Assembly: GCA_000224765.2 (NCBI GenBank)
Contig: AGAU01000038.1
Span: 1 to 64,000, forward strand
DNA length: 64,000 nt
Direction: 5' to 3'
Source: SAR324 cluster bacterium JCVI-SC AAA005
GTDB taxonomy: Bacteria; SAR324; NAC60-12
Shown: piece by piece, positions 53,902 to 63,638 of the stretch
Layout of the letters: every line of letters begins with the position of its first letter
How positions within the stretch are numbered: position 1 is the stretch's first letter
Notes under the pieces: model-generated
The model's input: only the letters and a program-made list of their open reading frames with translations
Databases searched by the model: none
What the model was told of the DNA's origin: nothing
Position numbers and translations under genes: made by a program

Positions 53902-54774
53902 TCAATGGCTTAGTTTTTCTTTTGAAGATGTAGATTGATCTACCGTCTGTTCAGCATAGGCTTGCGTGCCCGGACCGAGTGGTACTACTCGACTGGGATT
54001 TATTGTTTCATGACTGAAGTAGTAGTGTTCCTGAATTTGCCAGAGATCAACGGTCTTAAGTATGCCAGGGTGGTGCATTAGTCTTAGAGTGTAGCCAAAC
54101 AAACCATGATAGTCTCTAATCCTGCGTTGGTTGCATTTGAAGTGGCCGTGATCAACACTGTCAAATCTGATCAGTGTAGGAAGCAATCGCCAGTCAGCTT
54201 CAGTTAGTTTGCTTCCATACAGGTAGATATTGTCAGTCAATTGCTCTTCAATGCGGTCGAGTGTTTCAAAAAGTTCAACGAAAGACTCTGCGTAGGCAGT
54301 TTGCGTGGTGGCAAATCCACACTTGTATACTTCGTTATTGAAAGTTCGATAAATTAAATCATTCCATTCAACGATTTCTTGCTGCTACTCAATCGGGTAG
54401 TAGTCCACATAATTGCCTGTCAACTGATTGAATAAAGAGTTGAGCATTCGGATAATTTCAGAGGATTCATTGTTAACGATCAGCTCGGTTTCTTTATCCC
54501 ATAAAACTGGAACGGTGACCCGTCCCGTAAGATGAGGATCACATTTCGTAAAAATACTGTGCATACATAACAAACCATATAGATAATTCATAAAGAGTGC
54601 ATCTTCAGCTTCTTTCCGAAATTCCCAACCAATTTGAAGCATATGTGGAAGAGAAACTGAAAACTCAATTACCTCCTCTTATCCCTTTAATCTTCGAAAA
54701 ATCAGTGTTCGATGAGCCCATGGACACGTACCTGAAACGTACAGATGACGCCTTCCAGCCTTCGCTGGGAATCC
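53902..54774 (-). pseudogene. Decayed glutathionyl-hydroquinone reductase (ECM4/YqjG family)
   Basis: The frame keeps the catalytic CPWAH in HLYVSGTCPWAHRTLIFRR and the block [13 protein letters not shown] followed by [11 protein letters not shown]. It also keeps LTEADWRLLPTLIRFD, GHFKCNQRRI and INPSRVVPLGP, so the fold is recognisable from the active site to the C-terminus. It is interrupted by TAA at 54681-54679 and TAG at 54387-54385, both in frame, and lacks about 40 N-terminal residues, with another stop just upstream. Intact enzymes reduce glutathionyl-hydroquinones. The near-complete conservation between stops implies recent inactivation. Confidence 0.88.
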
Positions 54775-54791
54775 CCCTATTTCTTAGGGGG
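54753..54791. repeat. Adjacent GC-rich hairpins (REP-like)
   Basis: TTCCAGC/GCTGGGAA around CTTC (one extra G) is followed at once by CCCCCTA/TAGGGGG around TTTCT. The first resembles dispersed hairpin repeats of the form TTCCAGC-GAAG-GCTGGAA known in many proteobacterial genomes. It lies at the truncated 5' end of the dead reductase gene. Confidence 0.45.
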
Positions 54792-55119
54792 CCTGGCCTT
54801 CCATCATAGGTAACCCAATTTCGGAACTAGGCATTTTCCCGAACGAAATGACCTTAATTAGATTTGGTCTCGAACCAATGATCATGCCATTGTCCGTTGA
54901 TCAGAAGCCCCATTTTGCCCTAGCTTTAGATTAGGAAATTAAAAGTTGTTCTGTTTAAGATCTGTTAGATTACGTTGCCAGATCGGCTGTCTTGATCAAG
55001 TGCTTTAGGAGGGAGAAGAATTACTGAGAAGAAATCCTGGGCGGAAGGAATCTAGTTAAATAGATCAATCATTTAGAAATTCGCTTAAAGTCATCGCAAA
55101 AATTTCAGCTTCAAAAAAC
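54792..55119. other. Intergenic, no gene seen
   Basis: Spacer between the truncated reductase gene and a small membrane-protein gene. It may hold lost 5' sequence of the former, but nothing readable. Confidence 0.4.
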
Positions 55120-55344
55120 ATGGATCGATCAAAACTCTTCGAATGGCTAGGTGTGATTACTGCCATACTTTATTCACTTTTGGTGGCTTTAAATATTGGT
55201 GCTGAATTCGTCGGATTTTCACTGTTGCTTATTTCTTCATTCTTGATCGGTATATGGGCCTATTGGGGAGAACATCGTGGTATTTTCATACTCCAAATGT
55301 TCTATGCCTCAGCCGGGATAATTGGAATGTTTCGATGGTTCTGA
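55120..55344 (+). CDS. Small three-helix membrane protein
   Basis: The 74-residue protein has three hydrophobic segments (about 7-28, 30-48 and 52-72). The pattern EWLGVITAILYSLLVALNIG, then FSLLLISSFLIGIWAYWGEHRGI and FYASAGIIGMFRW, looks like a conserved family of small inner-membrane proteins with a charged loop GEHRG. No function is assigned; a resemblance to PnuC-like helices is too weak to rely on. The preceding bases show no strong ribosome binding site. Confidence 0.6.
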   Translation: MDRSKLFEWLGVITAILYSLLVALNIGAEFVGFSLLLISSFLIGIWAYWGEHRGIFILQMFYASAGIIGMFRWF

Positions 55345-55402
55345 ATTAAAGCCATGGTAGCTGGAAATATTTAAAGACTGATGTTTGAATTGAGGGTTTG
55401 AT

Positions 55403-56590
55403 TCAAGAGGTAACTGTTTCAGATATTTTTTCTGCTAAGCGTAATCTGATTGTAAAAGTGGTGCCTAGCCCGATTGAACTTTTGACCGATATTTTGCCTT
55501 GATGTTCTTCAATGATTTTCTTGGCAATTGTAAGACCAAGGCCAGTTCCCTGCCCTCTTTTTTTTGTTGTAAAAAATGGGCTGAAAATACTCGAGACTGT
55601 TGTCTCATTCATACCAGACCCATTATCTATGACTTCTATTTTTGCGAGTTGATCCTCCGTGCAGAAATTCAACAATAAAGACGGGTTCAGGGTGTCCTCT
55701 AGTGCATCCAACGCATTGTTGCAGAGAATCAAGAGGACTTGCTCAAGCTGGCTCCTATTTGTCCTGATTAATGGCAATTTTTGGGGCAAATCTACCATCA
55801 ATTTGATATCCCTAGCTTGAAGAGTAGGCCCAATCAAAGATTCAACTCCCTTCAGAACTTCGCTGGCGTCACAAGGTCCCAATCCAGGTTTTCCTCCATG
55901 AGTCATTTCCTGCATTACTGTTAACCTATTGAGCAATCCCTCGGTGACACTTGTCATTGATGAAATATGCTCACCAAGTTCTTTTTCTCCCAGTCTGTTG
56001 AGATGATGACGGAGGTTAAGATGCTGCAGTTGTGTCATTAATACACTCAAGGGGGTCTTGAGTTCATGGGCCAGTGAAGCACTTGCTTCGCCAATGGTTG
56101 CAAGTCGATTTGTTGATTTTAGTGCTTCTTGGGCTTTGGTTAATTCTTCAAGCTGTGAATAAGATGCTTCCAGTTCTTTTTCTTTCTGTGCAGTTATATC
56201 TAAGAGAATTCCCCTGCATTCGAAGGGTTGTGCTTCCAGATCAAAGCTGATTTTTGCAACTGCACGTAGCCAGATGATAGATTTCTTGGGATGATGAATC
56301 CGAAAGTCTAACTCTCTATTCTGAGATTCCCCAGACAGATTCATAAATTGGTTGAATAATTGGAGATCGTCTGAGTGGACAAGCTTTAACCAAGCGTCTA
56401 CTGTGATCGTATGATTTATGGGGAAACCTAGGAGATCTCGAGTTTCAGGCGAACAAAAAAGTTGGTTGGTAAGTAGATTTAGCTTCCAACTCCCCATTTG
56501 TATGATTTGTATGAGTTGAAACCAAGTTTCAATTGGAGTATTTAGGCTGGAATCATCAAAGATTTCTGGTTGATCGACTTTTAAAGTCAT
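55403..56590 (-). CDS. PAS-domain sensor histidine kinase
   Basis: The 395-residue cytoplasmic kinase lacks membrane helices. A PAS domain with PAC (about 25-135, QMGSWKLNLLTNQLFCSPE) is followed by a short coiled coil, the HisKA H-box ASLAHELKTPLSVL (about 172-185) and a HATPase domain: N-box LILCNNALDAL, G1 VIDNGSGM, F-box SPFFTTKKRGQGTGLGL and G2. It would phosphorylate a response regulator that is not encoded next to it, so it is an orphan kinase. The signal it senses is unknown. Confidence 0.9.
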   Translation of the reverse strand: MTLKVDQPEIFDDSSLNTPIETWFQLIQIIQMGSWKLNLLTNQLFCSPETRDLLGFPINHTITVDAWLKLVHSDDLQLFNQFMNLSGESQNRELDFRIHHPKKSIIWLRAVAKISFDLEAQPFECRGILLDITAQKEKELEASYSQLEELTKAQEALKSTNRLATIGEASASLAHELKTPLSVLMTQLQHLNLRHHLNRLGEKELGEHISSMTSVTEGLLNRLTVMQEMTHGGKPGLGPCDASEVLKGVESLIGPTLQARDIKLMVDLPQKLPLIRTNRSQLEQVLLILCNNALDALEDTLNPSLLLNFCTEDQLAKIEVIDNGSGMNETTVSSIFSPFFTTKKRGQGTGLGLTIAKKIIEEHQGKISVKSSIGLGTTFTIRLRLAEKISETVTS

Positions 56591-56700
56591 CTTATTTTTA
56601 ACGCGATATTAAGTCATAATAATTTCTTTTATATAATATTTAATGACTGACCCGATCTCCAGTCAAGACAAAAGAAGGTAAATTTGTCACGATTTTGAAA

Positions 56701-58218
56701 CTATAATTTTGAAAAATCTAACAAATTACTCTCCGTTCTCCCATCAGGTAAAAAAAGTGTTGCACTAATACAGTCTAATTTATCCTCAAACTGATGGCTG
56801 ATGTAGAGAATTTGCGTTGCCTTTGATCTTCCCAATACATTGATCTCATTAATTAACTTTGTTCTCTGATAGGGATCCAACCCTTGGCAGGGTTCATCAA
56901 GTAACAAAAGTTCAGGAGATTTGACCATAGCGCGTGCCAATAAAAACAAACGTTGTTGGCCATAAGACATTTTTAAGTAGGCAGTTTCCGCAATTTCTAG
57001 AAGACCAAACTGGTTCAACCAATTTTCAGCCATTTCTTTTTGTTTTTCAGAAATAGATTCGTAATAACCTATCGAGTCATTAAAGCCGGAATAGACAACC
57101 TTCCGACCAGTAATCTTTTGACGGTAGTTCATCTGTAATTCAGGTGTGACTATTCCAATTCTTTTGCGCAGATCCCGAATGTTCTCCCCAGAACCCCTAC
57201 GTTTTCCAAAAATCCAAACCCTGTTACTGTAAACTTGCAGCTGCTCTCCGACTATCAACTTCACAAGGGTTGATTTTCCAGAACCATTTGGCCCTGAAAC
57301 CTGCCAATGTTCTCCGGTTGGCCAAGTCCAAGAAAAATTTTCAAAGACCGTGTGATCTTGATAATAAAGATTAACATTCTCCAATTTAACAGGTGGTACC
57401 AAGGAATTTGCTATATTTTTGGAATGAGAAACAATTATTTTTCTATTTAATTTACTGGTGTCTGAAGCCTTATTTTCGTAACCGTATAGTTTCTTTAAAT
57501 TTGATTCATTTAGGACAATGTTCCGCTTACCTGAAAAAGCTATTTTCCCATCCATTAATCCCATAACATCTGTAATTTCTGGAATCAATTCATTCTGACG
57601 ATGACTCACCAGGATGAGTGACAATTTAGAGTGTTGAACCAACTCTCTGAGCAAAGATTGAAAATCGTTTTTTGAATTCTGATCTAATCCATCGAATGGT
57701 TCGTCCAGCATCAATAGCTTTGGTGATTCAATTAATGACTGAAAGAGTAAAAGCTTCCGCCATTCTCCGTTTGATAATCCCCGAATTGGACGATCTACTT
57801 TTGAGTCCAATTGAACAAGGCGAAGCAAGTCCCCACTTTCCTTTTTTGTGAGTATGGACTCTGAGAACATGTTTCGAATGGTTCGTTGTTCTTGCTCCTT
57901 CCCGCTGTATTCTTCCCATCGATCCATGAGTTTCTCCTGCGCAAGTAGACCCAAAGGCTGATTTAGGTGAACCCAGCCGAGTTGACTGATCCCCTGCAAA
58001 TCAGGATGTCTGCGCAATGTTCCCTCACAATAGGCGATTTGTTGCGCCAAGACCCGTAAGATTGTAGACTTTCCAGCCCCATTTCCTCCCAGGATTGCCC
58101 AATGCTCATTTTGCACAAAAATCCAATCTACTTTTTGTAAAACAACTTTGCCCTGTAGTCGAACAGCAACACCTTTCATCTCAAACCAATTGACACTGTC
58201 CTTTGCTAATTTGGGCAT
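56701..58218 (-). CDS. Tandem ABC ATPase of the ModF/PhrA type
   Basis: The 505-residue soluble protein has two ABC domains. P-loops are GGNGAGKST (about 45) and GPNGSGKST (about 316). Signatures are LSNGEWRKLLLF and MSYGQQRLFLLARA, and Walker B motifs are LLMLDEPFDGLD and LLLLDEPCQGLD. This composition, without membrane partner, matches ModF (PhrA), linked with molybdate genes in some bacteria but of unproven function. ABC-F or transporter roles are less likely because no linker typical of ABC-F is seen. The gene lies alone between the histidine kinase and the E1 cluster. Confidence 0.85.
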   Translation of the reverse strand: MPKLAKDSVNWFEMKGVAVRLQGKVVLQKVDWIFVQNEHWAILGGNGAGKSTILRVLAQQIAYCEGTLRRHPDLQGISQLGWVHLNQPLGLLAQEKLMDRWEEYSGKEQEQRTIRNMFSESILTKKESGDLLRLVQLDSKVDRPIRGLSNGEWRKLLLFQSLIESPKLLMLDEPFDGLDQNSKNDFQSLLRELVQHSKLSLILVSHRQNELIPEITDVMGLMDGKIAFSGKRNIVLNESNLKKLYGYENKASDTSKLNRKIIVSHSKNIANSLVPPVKLENVNLYYQDHTVFENFSWTWPTGEHWQVSGPNGSGKSTLVKLIVGEQLQVYSNRVWIFGKRRGSGENIRDLRKRIGIVTPELQMNYRQKITGRKVVYSGFNDSIGYYESISEKQKEMAENWLNQFGLLEIAETAYLKMSYGQQRLFLLARAMVKSPELLLLDEPCQGLDPYQRTKLINEINVLGRSKATQILYISHQFEDKLDCISATLFLPDGRTESNLLDFSKL

Positions 58219-58474
58219 TCCAGATACTCCATAAAGAAAATTATTTTAGAAACTAATTGAATTTTTTTTGTAAAAATTCTTGTCAGTCAAAATTCAGTGT
58301 TGATTTTTGGCAAGGCTCTGCCCCATAATCACGCCGAATTTTTAAGGAAGCAAATATATTTGATGATTTTGATTTCATCAGACAATCAAACCTTTAATAT
58401 TTGTTCTTGATAGATCCAACATTTCAATTTGAATCAATACCTGCAGGAACCTAATCAGAGCAAGGGGGTTAATT

Positions 58475-59446
58475 ATGAACTTAAACGAAACCCAACTATT
58501 GCAAGCGTATCGAAAGATGCGTCAAATTCGTGCATTTGAGGACAGAGTCCACGAAGAATTTGCTACAGGTGAAATTCCTGGTTTCGTCCATCTTTATGCA
58601 GGTGAGGAAGCTTCTGCAGTAGGCTTCTGTATGCACCTTACCGATGAGGACCGCATCGCTAGCACGCACAGAGGTCATGGTCACTGCATTGCCAAAGGTG
58701 TAGAAATCAATGGGATGATGTCGGAGATCTATGGTCGCCGCAACGGCATCTGTGCTGGCAAAGGGGGCTCTATGCACATCGCTGACTTGGAAAAAGGTAT
58801 GATGGGTGCCAACGGTATCGTTGGTGCTGGGCCTCCCTTGATCTGTGGAGCTGGTCTGGCGGCAAAGTTTCAAAAAAATGGTGCTGTTGCTGTTGCGTTT
58901 GTTGGTGATGGAGCATCAAATCAGGGTACCACTATGGAATCTTTGAATCTGGCATCAGTTTGGAACTTGCCGTGTATTTTCGTTGCTGAAAACAATGGCT
59001 ACGCAGAGGCAACTTCAAGTACATGGTCGGTCTCATGTGAGAATATTGCCGATCGTGCAGCAGCATTTGGTATGCCGGGTGTTGTGGTTGATGGGCATGA
59101 CTTTTTTGCAGTCTATGAGGTTGCCGGTGAGGCCATCAAAAGGGCTCGCGAAGGAGGTGGCCCCAGTTTAATTGAATGTAAGCTAAATAGATTTTACGGT
59201 CATTTTGAAGGTGATGCGCAGAAATATCGTTTGAAAGATGAGGTGAAAAATTTGAAACAAAGTAACGATTGCCTCAAAAAATTTGCTGATAAAGTTTTAG
59301 ATCAAGGCCTTCTAAACAAAAAACATTTAGCAGAAATTGATGAATTAGTTGCTGAGGAAATCGACTTTGCAGTCAACCATGCAAAATCGTCAGAAAAGCC
59401 AAATAGTGCTGACCTGCTCACGGATGTTTATGTAAACTATCCTTGA
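58475..59446 (+). CDS. acoA: Thiamine-diphosphate dehydrogenase E1 component, alpha subunit
   Basis: The 323-residue E1-alpha of the pyruvate/acetoin dehydrogenase type has YAGEEASAVGFC near residue 41, the phosphorylation-loop-like region THRGHGHCIAKG, GKGGSMHIAD and the thiamine-diphosphate motif GDGASNQGTTMESLNLASVWNLPCIFVAENN (about 148-178). With E1-beta it decarboxylates a 2-oxo acid or cleaves acetoin. AAGGGGG precedes the ATG. The downstream acoX-like gene favours acetoin or a related hydroxyketone over pyruvate. E2 and E3 are not in the window. Confidence 0.9.
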   Translation: MNLNETQLLQAYRKMRQIRAFEDRVHEEFATGEIPGFVHLYAGEEASAVGFCMHLTDEDRIASTHRGHGHCIAKGVEINGMMSEIYGRRNGICAGKGGSMHIADLEKGMMGANGIVGAGPPLICGAGLAAKFQKNGAVAVAFVGDGASNQGTTMESLNLASVWNLPCIFVAENNGYAEATSSTWSVSCENIADRAAAFGMPGVVVDGHDFFAVYEVAGEAIKRAREGGGPSLIECKLNRFYGHFEGDAQKYRLKDEVKNLKQSNDCLKKFADKVLDQGLLNKKHLAEIDELVAEEIDFAVNHAKSSEKPNSADLLTDVYVNYP

Positions 59447-59475
59447 GAAAACAGTAATCTTAAATTGGGGGGAAC

Positions 59476-60477
59476 ATGGCTAGGATTATCACATTCAGGG
59501 AAGCAGTTAATGAGGCTTTGCTTCAAGAGATGGAGCGCGATCCCAAAGTAATAGCAATGGGAGAAGATGTAATAGGTGGTTCGGGTGCTAAAGGAGAAAT
59601 GGATGCTTGGGGGGGGCCATTTGGATTCACAAAGGGTCTATATGGAAAATTTGGCGATAGGATTATGGATACCCCAATTACTGAGTCGGCTTTCATAGGT
59701 GCCGCAGTAGGTGCCGCAGTTTGTGGAATGCGACCAGTAGCAGAGTTGATGTATATCGATTTCATGGGAGTATGTTTTGATCAAATATTTAATCAGGCTG
59801 CAAAATTTAAATACATGTTTGGGGGGAAAGCTGAAACTCCTGTTGTAATAAGAACATCTATTGGCGCTGGACTAAGAGCAGCTTCGCACCACTCTCAAAG
59901 CCTTTATCCGATATTTACTCATATTCCGGGATTGAAAGTCGTAGTTCCTTCTAGTCCATACGAGGCTAAAGGTCTCTTAATTCAGGCAGTTCGTGATAAT
60001 GATCCTGTGATTTTCTGTGAACACAAATCATTGCATTATATTCAAGAGGATGTTCCAGAGGGTTCTTACGCAATTCCTTTTGGTGAAGCCAATATTGTGC
60101 GTGATGGGGGAGATGTGACTATTGTGGCCTTCGGTCTTATGGTTCAAAAATCGATGGAAGCTGCATCCAAATTAGCAAAGGAGGGTATTCAATGTGAGGT
60201 GATCGATCCAAGAACGACCTCACCCTTGGATCTAGAAACGATCGTTGAAAGCGTCGAAAAAACGGGTTACCTAGTGGTGGTGGATGAGTCGAATCCAAGA
60301 TGCAGTATGGCAGCCGACATCAGCGCTCAAGTGTCGGATCAGGCCTTTGGATCGCTGAGGGGGCCTGTGAAGATGGTAACAGCTCCGCATTGTCCGCCAC
60401 CATTTTCAGACGTCTTAGAGGATCTCTATATCCCCAGTCCGAATAAGATCACTGAGGCCATCCGTTCACTGAAGTGA
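59476..60477 (+). CDS. acoB: Thiamine-diphosphate dehydrogenase E1 component, beta subunit
   Basis: The 333-residue E1-beta opens with ITFREAVNEALLQEMERD and has MGEDVIGG, TPITESAFIGAAVGAAVCG (with the catalytic Glu), KAETPVVIRTSIG, HHSQSLYPIFTHIPGLKVVVPS and the C-terminal AHC-like stretch TAPHCPPPFSDVLE. It starts 29 bp after E1-alpha behind GGGGGGA, and its stop overlaps the start of the next gene (GTGA). It forms the alpha2beta2 E1 with the preceding gene product. Confidence 0.92.
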   Translation: MARIITFREAVNEALLQEMERDPKVIAMGEDVIGGSGAKGEMDAWGGPFGFTKGLYGKFGDRIMDTPITESAFIGAAVGAAVCGMRPVAELMYIDFMGVCFDQIFNQAAKFKYMFGGKAETPVVIRTSIGAGLRAASHHSQSLYPIFTHIPGLKVVVPSSPYEAKGLLIQAVRDNDPVIFCEHKSLHYIQEDVPEGSYAIPFGEANIVRDGGDVTIVAFGLMVQKSMEAASKLAKEGIQCEVIDPRTTSPLDLETIVESVEKTGYLVVVDESNPRCSMAADISAQVSDQAFGSLRGPVKMVTAPHCPPPFSDVLEDLYIPSPNKITEAIRSLK

Positions 60478-61517
60478 GACTTCTAGATCCACCAGAAGAA
60501 TTAAGCCGGCCAATTCGTGTCGGAATTCTGGCTAACCCTGCCTCTGGTCGAGATATCCGTAGAGTCATTTCCAAAGCATCTGTTTTCCCCACATCTGAAA
60601 AATGCAACATGATCCAACGTTTGTTAGGAGCATTGACAGTGTGCGGGGTAGACGAAGCTTGGATGATGCCGGATAAGGGGGGCATAGCTACTGTCATCAG
60701 GCGATTCGGTCAGACTCTCGAAGGTAAACGCCTGCTGCCTGTTCAATTTACGGAAACAGACATCATGGAGACCCCTGATGACACTAGATTGTCTGTACGT
60801 GCAATGGTGGCAGCAGGTATTCGGGCGATTATTGTTCTAGGTGGAGATGGCACTCATCGTTTAGTAGCGGAGGAGTGTGGTGAGATTCCAATGGCAACAC
60901 TCTCAACGGGAACAAATAATAGTTTCCCAGAGTTAAGGGAAGCTACCCTAAGTGGTTTAGCGGCAGGTTTGGTTGCGACTGCGAGGTTAAACTTAGACGA
61001 TGTCACCAGACGAGAAAAGAGACTGTTAGTTGAGGTCAATGGTGAAATAAGGGGTATGGCTCTAGTGGATGCCTGCATTAGCGCGGATATGTTTGTCGCT
61101 GCAAAAGCAATTTGGCAAGTTGAGCAGCTAAGAGAGTTGTATGTTACTTTTGCGTCAAGCGAGGCAATTGGACTTTCTTCAATTGCTTCTTTGGTCCATC
61201 CAGTAAGACGTGATGAAAACCATGGTCTGGCAGTGCAATTGGGTCCAGAGGCCAATCAAAAAGTTATAGCTCCAATTGCACCGGGCTTGTTCGCTCAACT
61301 TGGAGTAGGGAAATGGAACGAATTGCAACTTGGAAGTTCCTGGACTCCAAATATTGATCGAGGAGTAATTGCTCTTGATGGTGAAAGGGAGATTGAGTTC
61401 AGAGAGGTTGATAAAGTCCAATTAAGTTTGGATCGTCTTGGACCAAGAGTAATTGATGTCAGTATGGCTTTAGGTGCAGCAGCAAAACATGGTATCATGC
61501 TGTCTAATTTAAATTAA
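60474..61517 (+). CDS. acoX: AcoX-like ATP-NAD kinase family protein
   Basis: The 347-residue protein starts at a GTG overlapping the E1-beta stop (GTGA). It has the NAD-kinase/diacylglycerol-kinase fold: VGILANPASGRDIRR at the start, IIVLGGDGTHRLVAE near 123 and STGTNNSFP near 144. AcoX proteins sit in acetoin dehydrogenase operons, but their reaction is unproven. The translational overlap ties it tightly to AcoAB. It is followed after a gap by dihydroxyacetone-kinase-type genes, suggesting that a hydroxyketone is the pathway substrate. Confidence 0.85.
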   Translation: MRLLDPPEELSRPIRVGILANPASGRDIRRVISKASVFPTSEKCNMIQRLLGALTVCGVDEAWMMPDKGGIATVIRRFGQTLEGKRLLPVQFTETDIMETPDDTRLSVRAMVAAGIRAIIVLGGDGTHRLVAEECGEIPMATLSTGTNNSFPELREATLSGLAAGLVATARLNLDDVTRREKRLLVEVNGEIRGMALVDACISADMFVAAKAIWQVEQLRELYVTFASSEAIGLSSIASLVHPVRRDENHGLAVQLGPEANQKVIAPIAPGLFAQLGVGKWNELQLGSSWTPNIDRGVIALDGEREIEFREVDKVQLSLDRLGPRVIDVSMALGAAAKHGIMLSNLN

Positions 61518-61995
61518 TAGTCTTGGGGCCATTTGATTGAGAACGAATGGAAGTACGTATTATTTGTAATTTTTAATTAATGAATGAACTGAAATTTTAT
61601 TTATTACTTTTTTTAAAGAAGTACAAAAAAAGATCTTCGGTTAAATAGAAAAGTTGCTTTTATCATAGTTGCTAGCATGGTATCAGGTTAAGCATGGGCT
61701 AGACAGGGCCAATCACCTTGCAGGAGACAAAATTCTGTTAAATGCTATATGCTCAAGAAACCATCGAAGGGCCACTTTTAGAGGGGCTAGTTGGTTTGGA
61801 AGATCAAATGGTCTGCTTGCTTTGTATGCATTGGCCCGAAGTCATTGAAGAAAATGCAAATCAAAATATTCCTTCGGGTCATTACTGGTCGGAAACAAAT
61901 GTTGATAGTGGTATGGTCAAGACTTTTATTTGATTTCTGATCTTCGAAGATAATAACAATTAAGGGTTCAACCCAACAAGTAACTGAGGAATCTG
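61518..61995. other. Intergenic gap within the aco-dha cluster
   Basis: Interrupts an otherwise tight gene cluster. A 63-codon frame at 61742-61933 has no ribosome binding site and no recognisable motif. The gap may hold a promoter for dhaK or the remains of a lost gene. Confidence 0.4.
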
Positions 61996-63000
61996 ATGAA
62001 GAAATTGCTTAATGATCCATATAAGTATGTTGATGAAATGTTAGTGGGAATGTGCGCTGCCCACCCTGAAATATACAGACAGGCTGGCGAGGGGGGACGC
62101 GTCATTACAAGAGCTGGATCACAAAGACAGGGTAAGGTTGGCATAGTCTCAGGGGGTGGTTCTGGACATCTGCCTGTGTTTACAGGATATGTGGGTCCTG
62201 GACTTTTAGATGCTTGTGCAATCGGGGATGTGTTTGCTTCGCCCTCGGTCGAGCAGATGTCTGAGGCAATGAAAGTTGCTCATGCAGGCGCTGGAGTGTT
62301 GCGTCTCTACGGTAATTATGGGGGAGACGTAATGAACTTCGATATGGCGGGAGAACAGTTGGAAATGGAAGATGATATCCAATCCACAACTGTTTTGTTA
62401 GCGGACGATGTGTCCTCAGCACCTCTGGAAGAGGCAGAGAAACGTAGAGGTGTTGCTGGAATGGTCTACGCTTTCAAAATTGCGGGGGCGGCGGCTGAAC
62501 AAATGCTGTCGCTGGGAGAAGTGACACGAATTGCTCAAGAAACTGCCGATTCATGTCGTAGCGTTGGAGCTGCTTTAACTCCTTGCACGATCCCTCAGGC
62601 AGGAAAAGCAACATTTGAGATTGCTGAGGATGAGATGGAGATGGGTATGGGCATTCACGGGGAACCTGGAGTATGGAGGGATAAGCTCAAACCTGCGGAT
62701 GATATTGCTCATGAGATGGTTGATCGATTAATTGCAGATAGGGCAATTGGTTCAGTTGATAGGCTTTCAGTAATGGTAAATAGTCTGGGTGCAACTCCTC
62801 CAGAGGAACTTTACATCCTTTACAGGATTGTCAAAAAACGGATTGAAGATCTAGGGGCTACCATAGTAATGCCCCTTGTGGGGCGCTACGCAACTTCGAT
62901 GGAAATGTCGGGAGTGTCAATGACATTCTGTTTCTTAAATCCGGAGAGGGAGGCTTTGCTTCAAGCGCCTGCCCGGTGTGCGTTTTGGCAGGTGGGATAA
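61996..63000 (+). CDS. dhaK: Dihydroxyacetone kinase-like DhaK subunit
   Basis: The 334-residue protein has the GGGSGH phosphate/substrate loop near residue 53 (IVSGGGSGHLPVFTGYVG), GNYGGDVMNFD near 107 and GMGIHGEPG with the His that binds the ketone covalently (near 220). It binds dihydroxyacetone or a related ketose such as erythrulose. Phosphoryl transfer requires the DhaL subunit encoded next. GAGGAA precedes the ATG, and its stop overlaps the dhaL start (TAATG). Sugar-specific homologues exist, so dihydroxyacetone is not certain. Confidence 0.88.
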   Translation: MKKLLNDPYKYVDEMLVGMCAAHPEIYRQAGEGGRVITRAGSQRQGKVGIVSGGGSGHLPVFTGYVGPGLLDACAIGDVFASPSVEQMSEAMKVAHAGAGVLRLYGNYGGDVMNFDMAGEQLEMEDDIQSTTVLLADDVSSAPLEEAEKRRGVAGMVYAFKIAGAAAEQMLSLGEVTRIAQETADSCRSVGAALTPCTIPQAGKATFEIAEDEMEMGMGIHGEPGVWRDKLKPADDIAHEMVDRLIADRAIGSVDRLSVMVNSLGATPPEELYILYRIVKKRIEDLGATIVMPLVGRYATSMEMSGVSMTFCFLNPEREALLQAPARCAFWQVG

Positions 63001-63596
63001 TGAAAGTTTTGTGGTTGCAAGACCAACTGCCTAAGTTGGCTGAACACCTGGAGTCAAGTTCTGAGGAACTCAATGGCCTAGATGCCAAACTCGGTGATGG
63101 AGACCTCGGGGTGACAATGGTTCGTGGTAGTCGACAACTTATGGAGATTCGAGAGGAATTGCCAGATGATTGGGGCATGGCGCTACTAAAGTGTGCCCAG
63201 GCCTTCACCAAAACCAGTGGTTCAAGTTACGGGACCATTCTTGCTACAGGTTTGATGGCGATGGCCAAGCAGAAAAAGGGACAGGCTGAAATAGATCCTT
63301 CAGAGTGGGCTGATTTACTCAAAGTGGCACTTGAGGCAATGCAAAAGCGTGGAAAAGCTGAGTTGGGTCAGAAGACCGTTTTGGACCCACTCTCGGCAAT
63401 ACAGAAGAAATTGGAAAGTAACCACAATTCAAGCCTATCCGATCTGATCGAGGTGGTTCAGCAAACAATCGATGACTTCAGGGATAAGCCCTGCCAAATT
63501 GGCAGAGCACGTATTTTTCAGGAAAAGTCAATTGGTTTGGATGATCCAGGAATGGTAGCATTAAAACGGCTTCTTGAGGGCCTAAGTCACTTATAA
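63000..63596 (+). CDS. dhaL: Dihydroxyacetone kinase-like DhaL subunit
   Basis: The start ATG at 63000 shares its A with the dhaK stop (TAATG). The 198-residue nucleotide-binding subunit has the Mg-ATP aspartate cluster GDGDLGVTM (near 29-37), KTSGSSYGTILATGL near 70 and GQKTVLDPL near 123. Whether ATP or a phosphotransferase protein (DhaM) is the phosphoryl donor is not decided; no dhaM is visible. With DhaK it would phosphorylate a short ketose. Confidence 0.88.
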   Translation: MKVLWLQDQLPKLAEHLESSSEELNGLDAKLGDGDLGVTMVRGSRQLMEIREELPDDWGMALLKCAQAFTKTSGSSYGTILATGLMAMAKQKKGQAEIDPSEWADLLKVALEAMQKRGKAELGQKTVLDPLSAIQKKLESNHNSSLSDLIEVVQQTIDDFRDKPCQIGRARIFQEKSIGLDDPGMVALKRLLEGLSHL

Positions 63597-63638
63597 ATAT
63601 TGTAAAATTTTAAGAGAAAATTAATTTAGAAGAGGATA

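Noticed and set aside
61742..61933. 63-codon plus-strand ORF between acoX and dhaK
   Set aside because: No ribosome binding site, no recognisable motif and no sign of constraint; treated as chance or debris.
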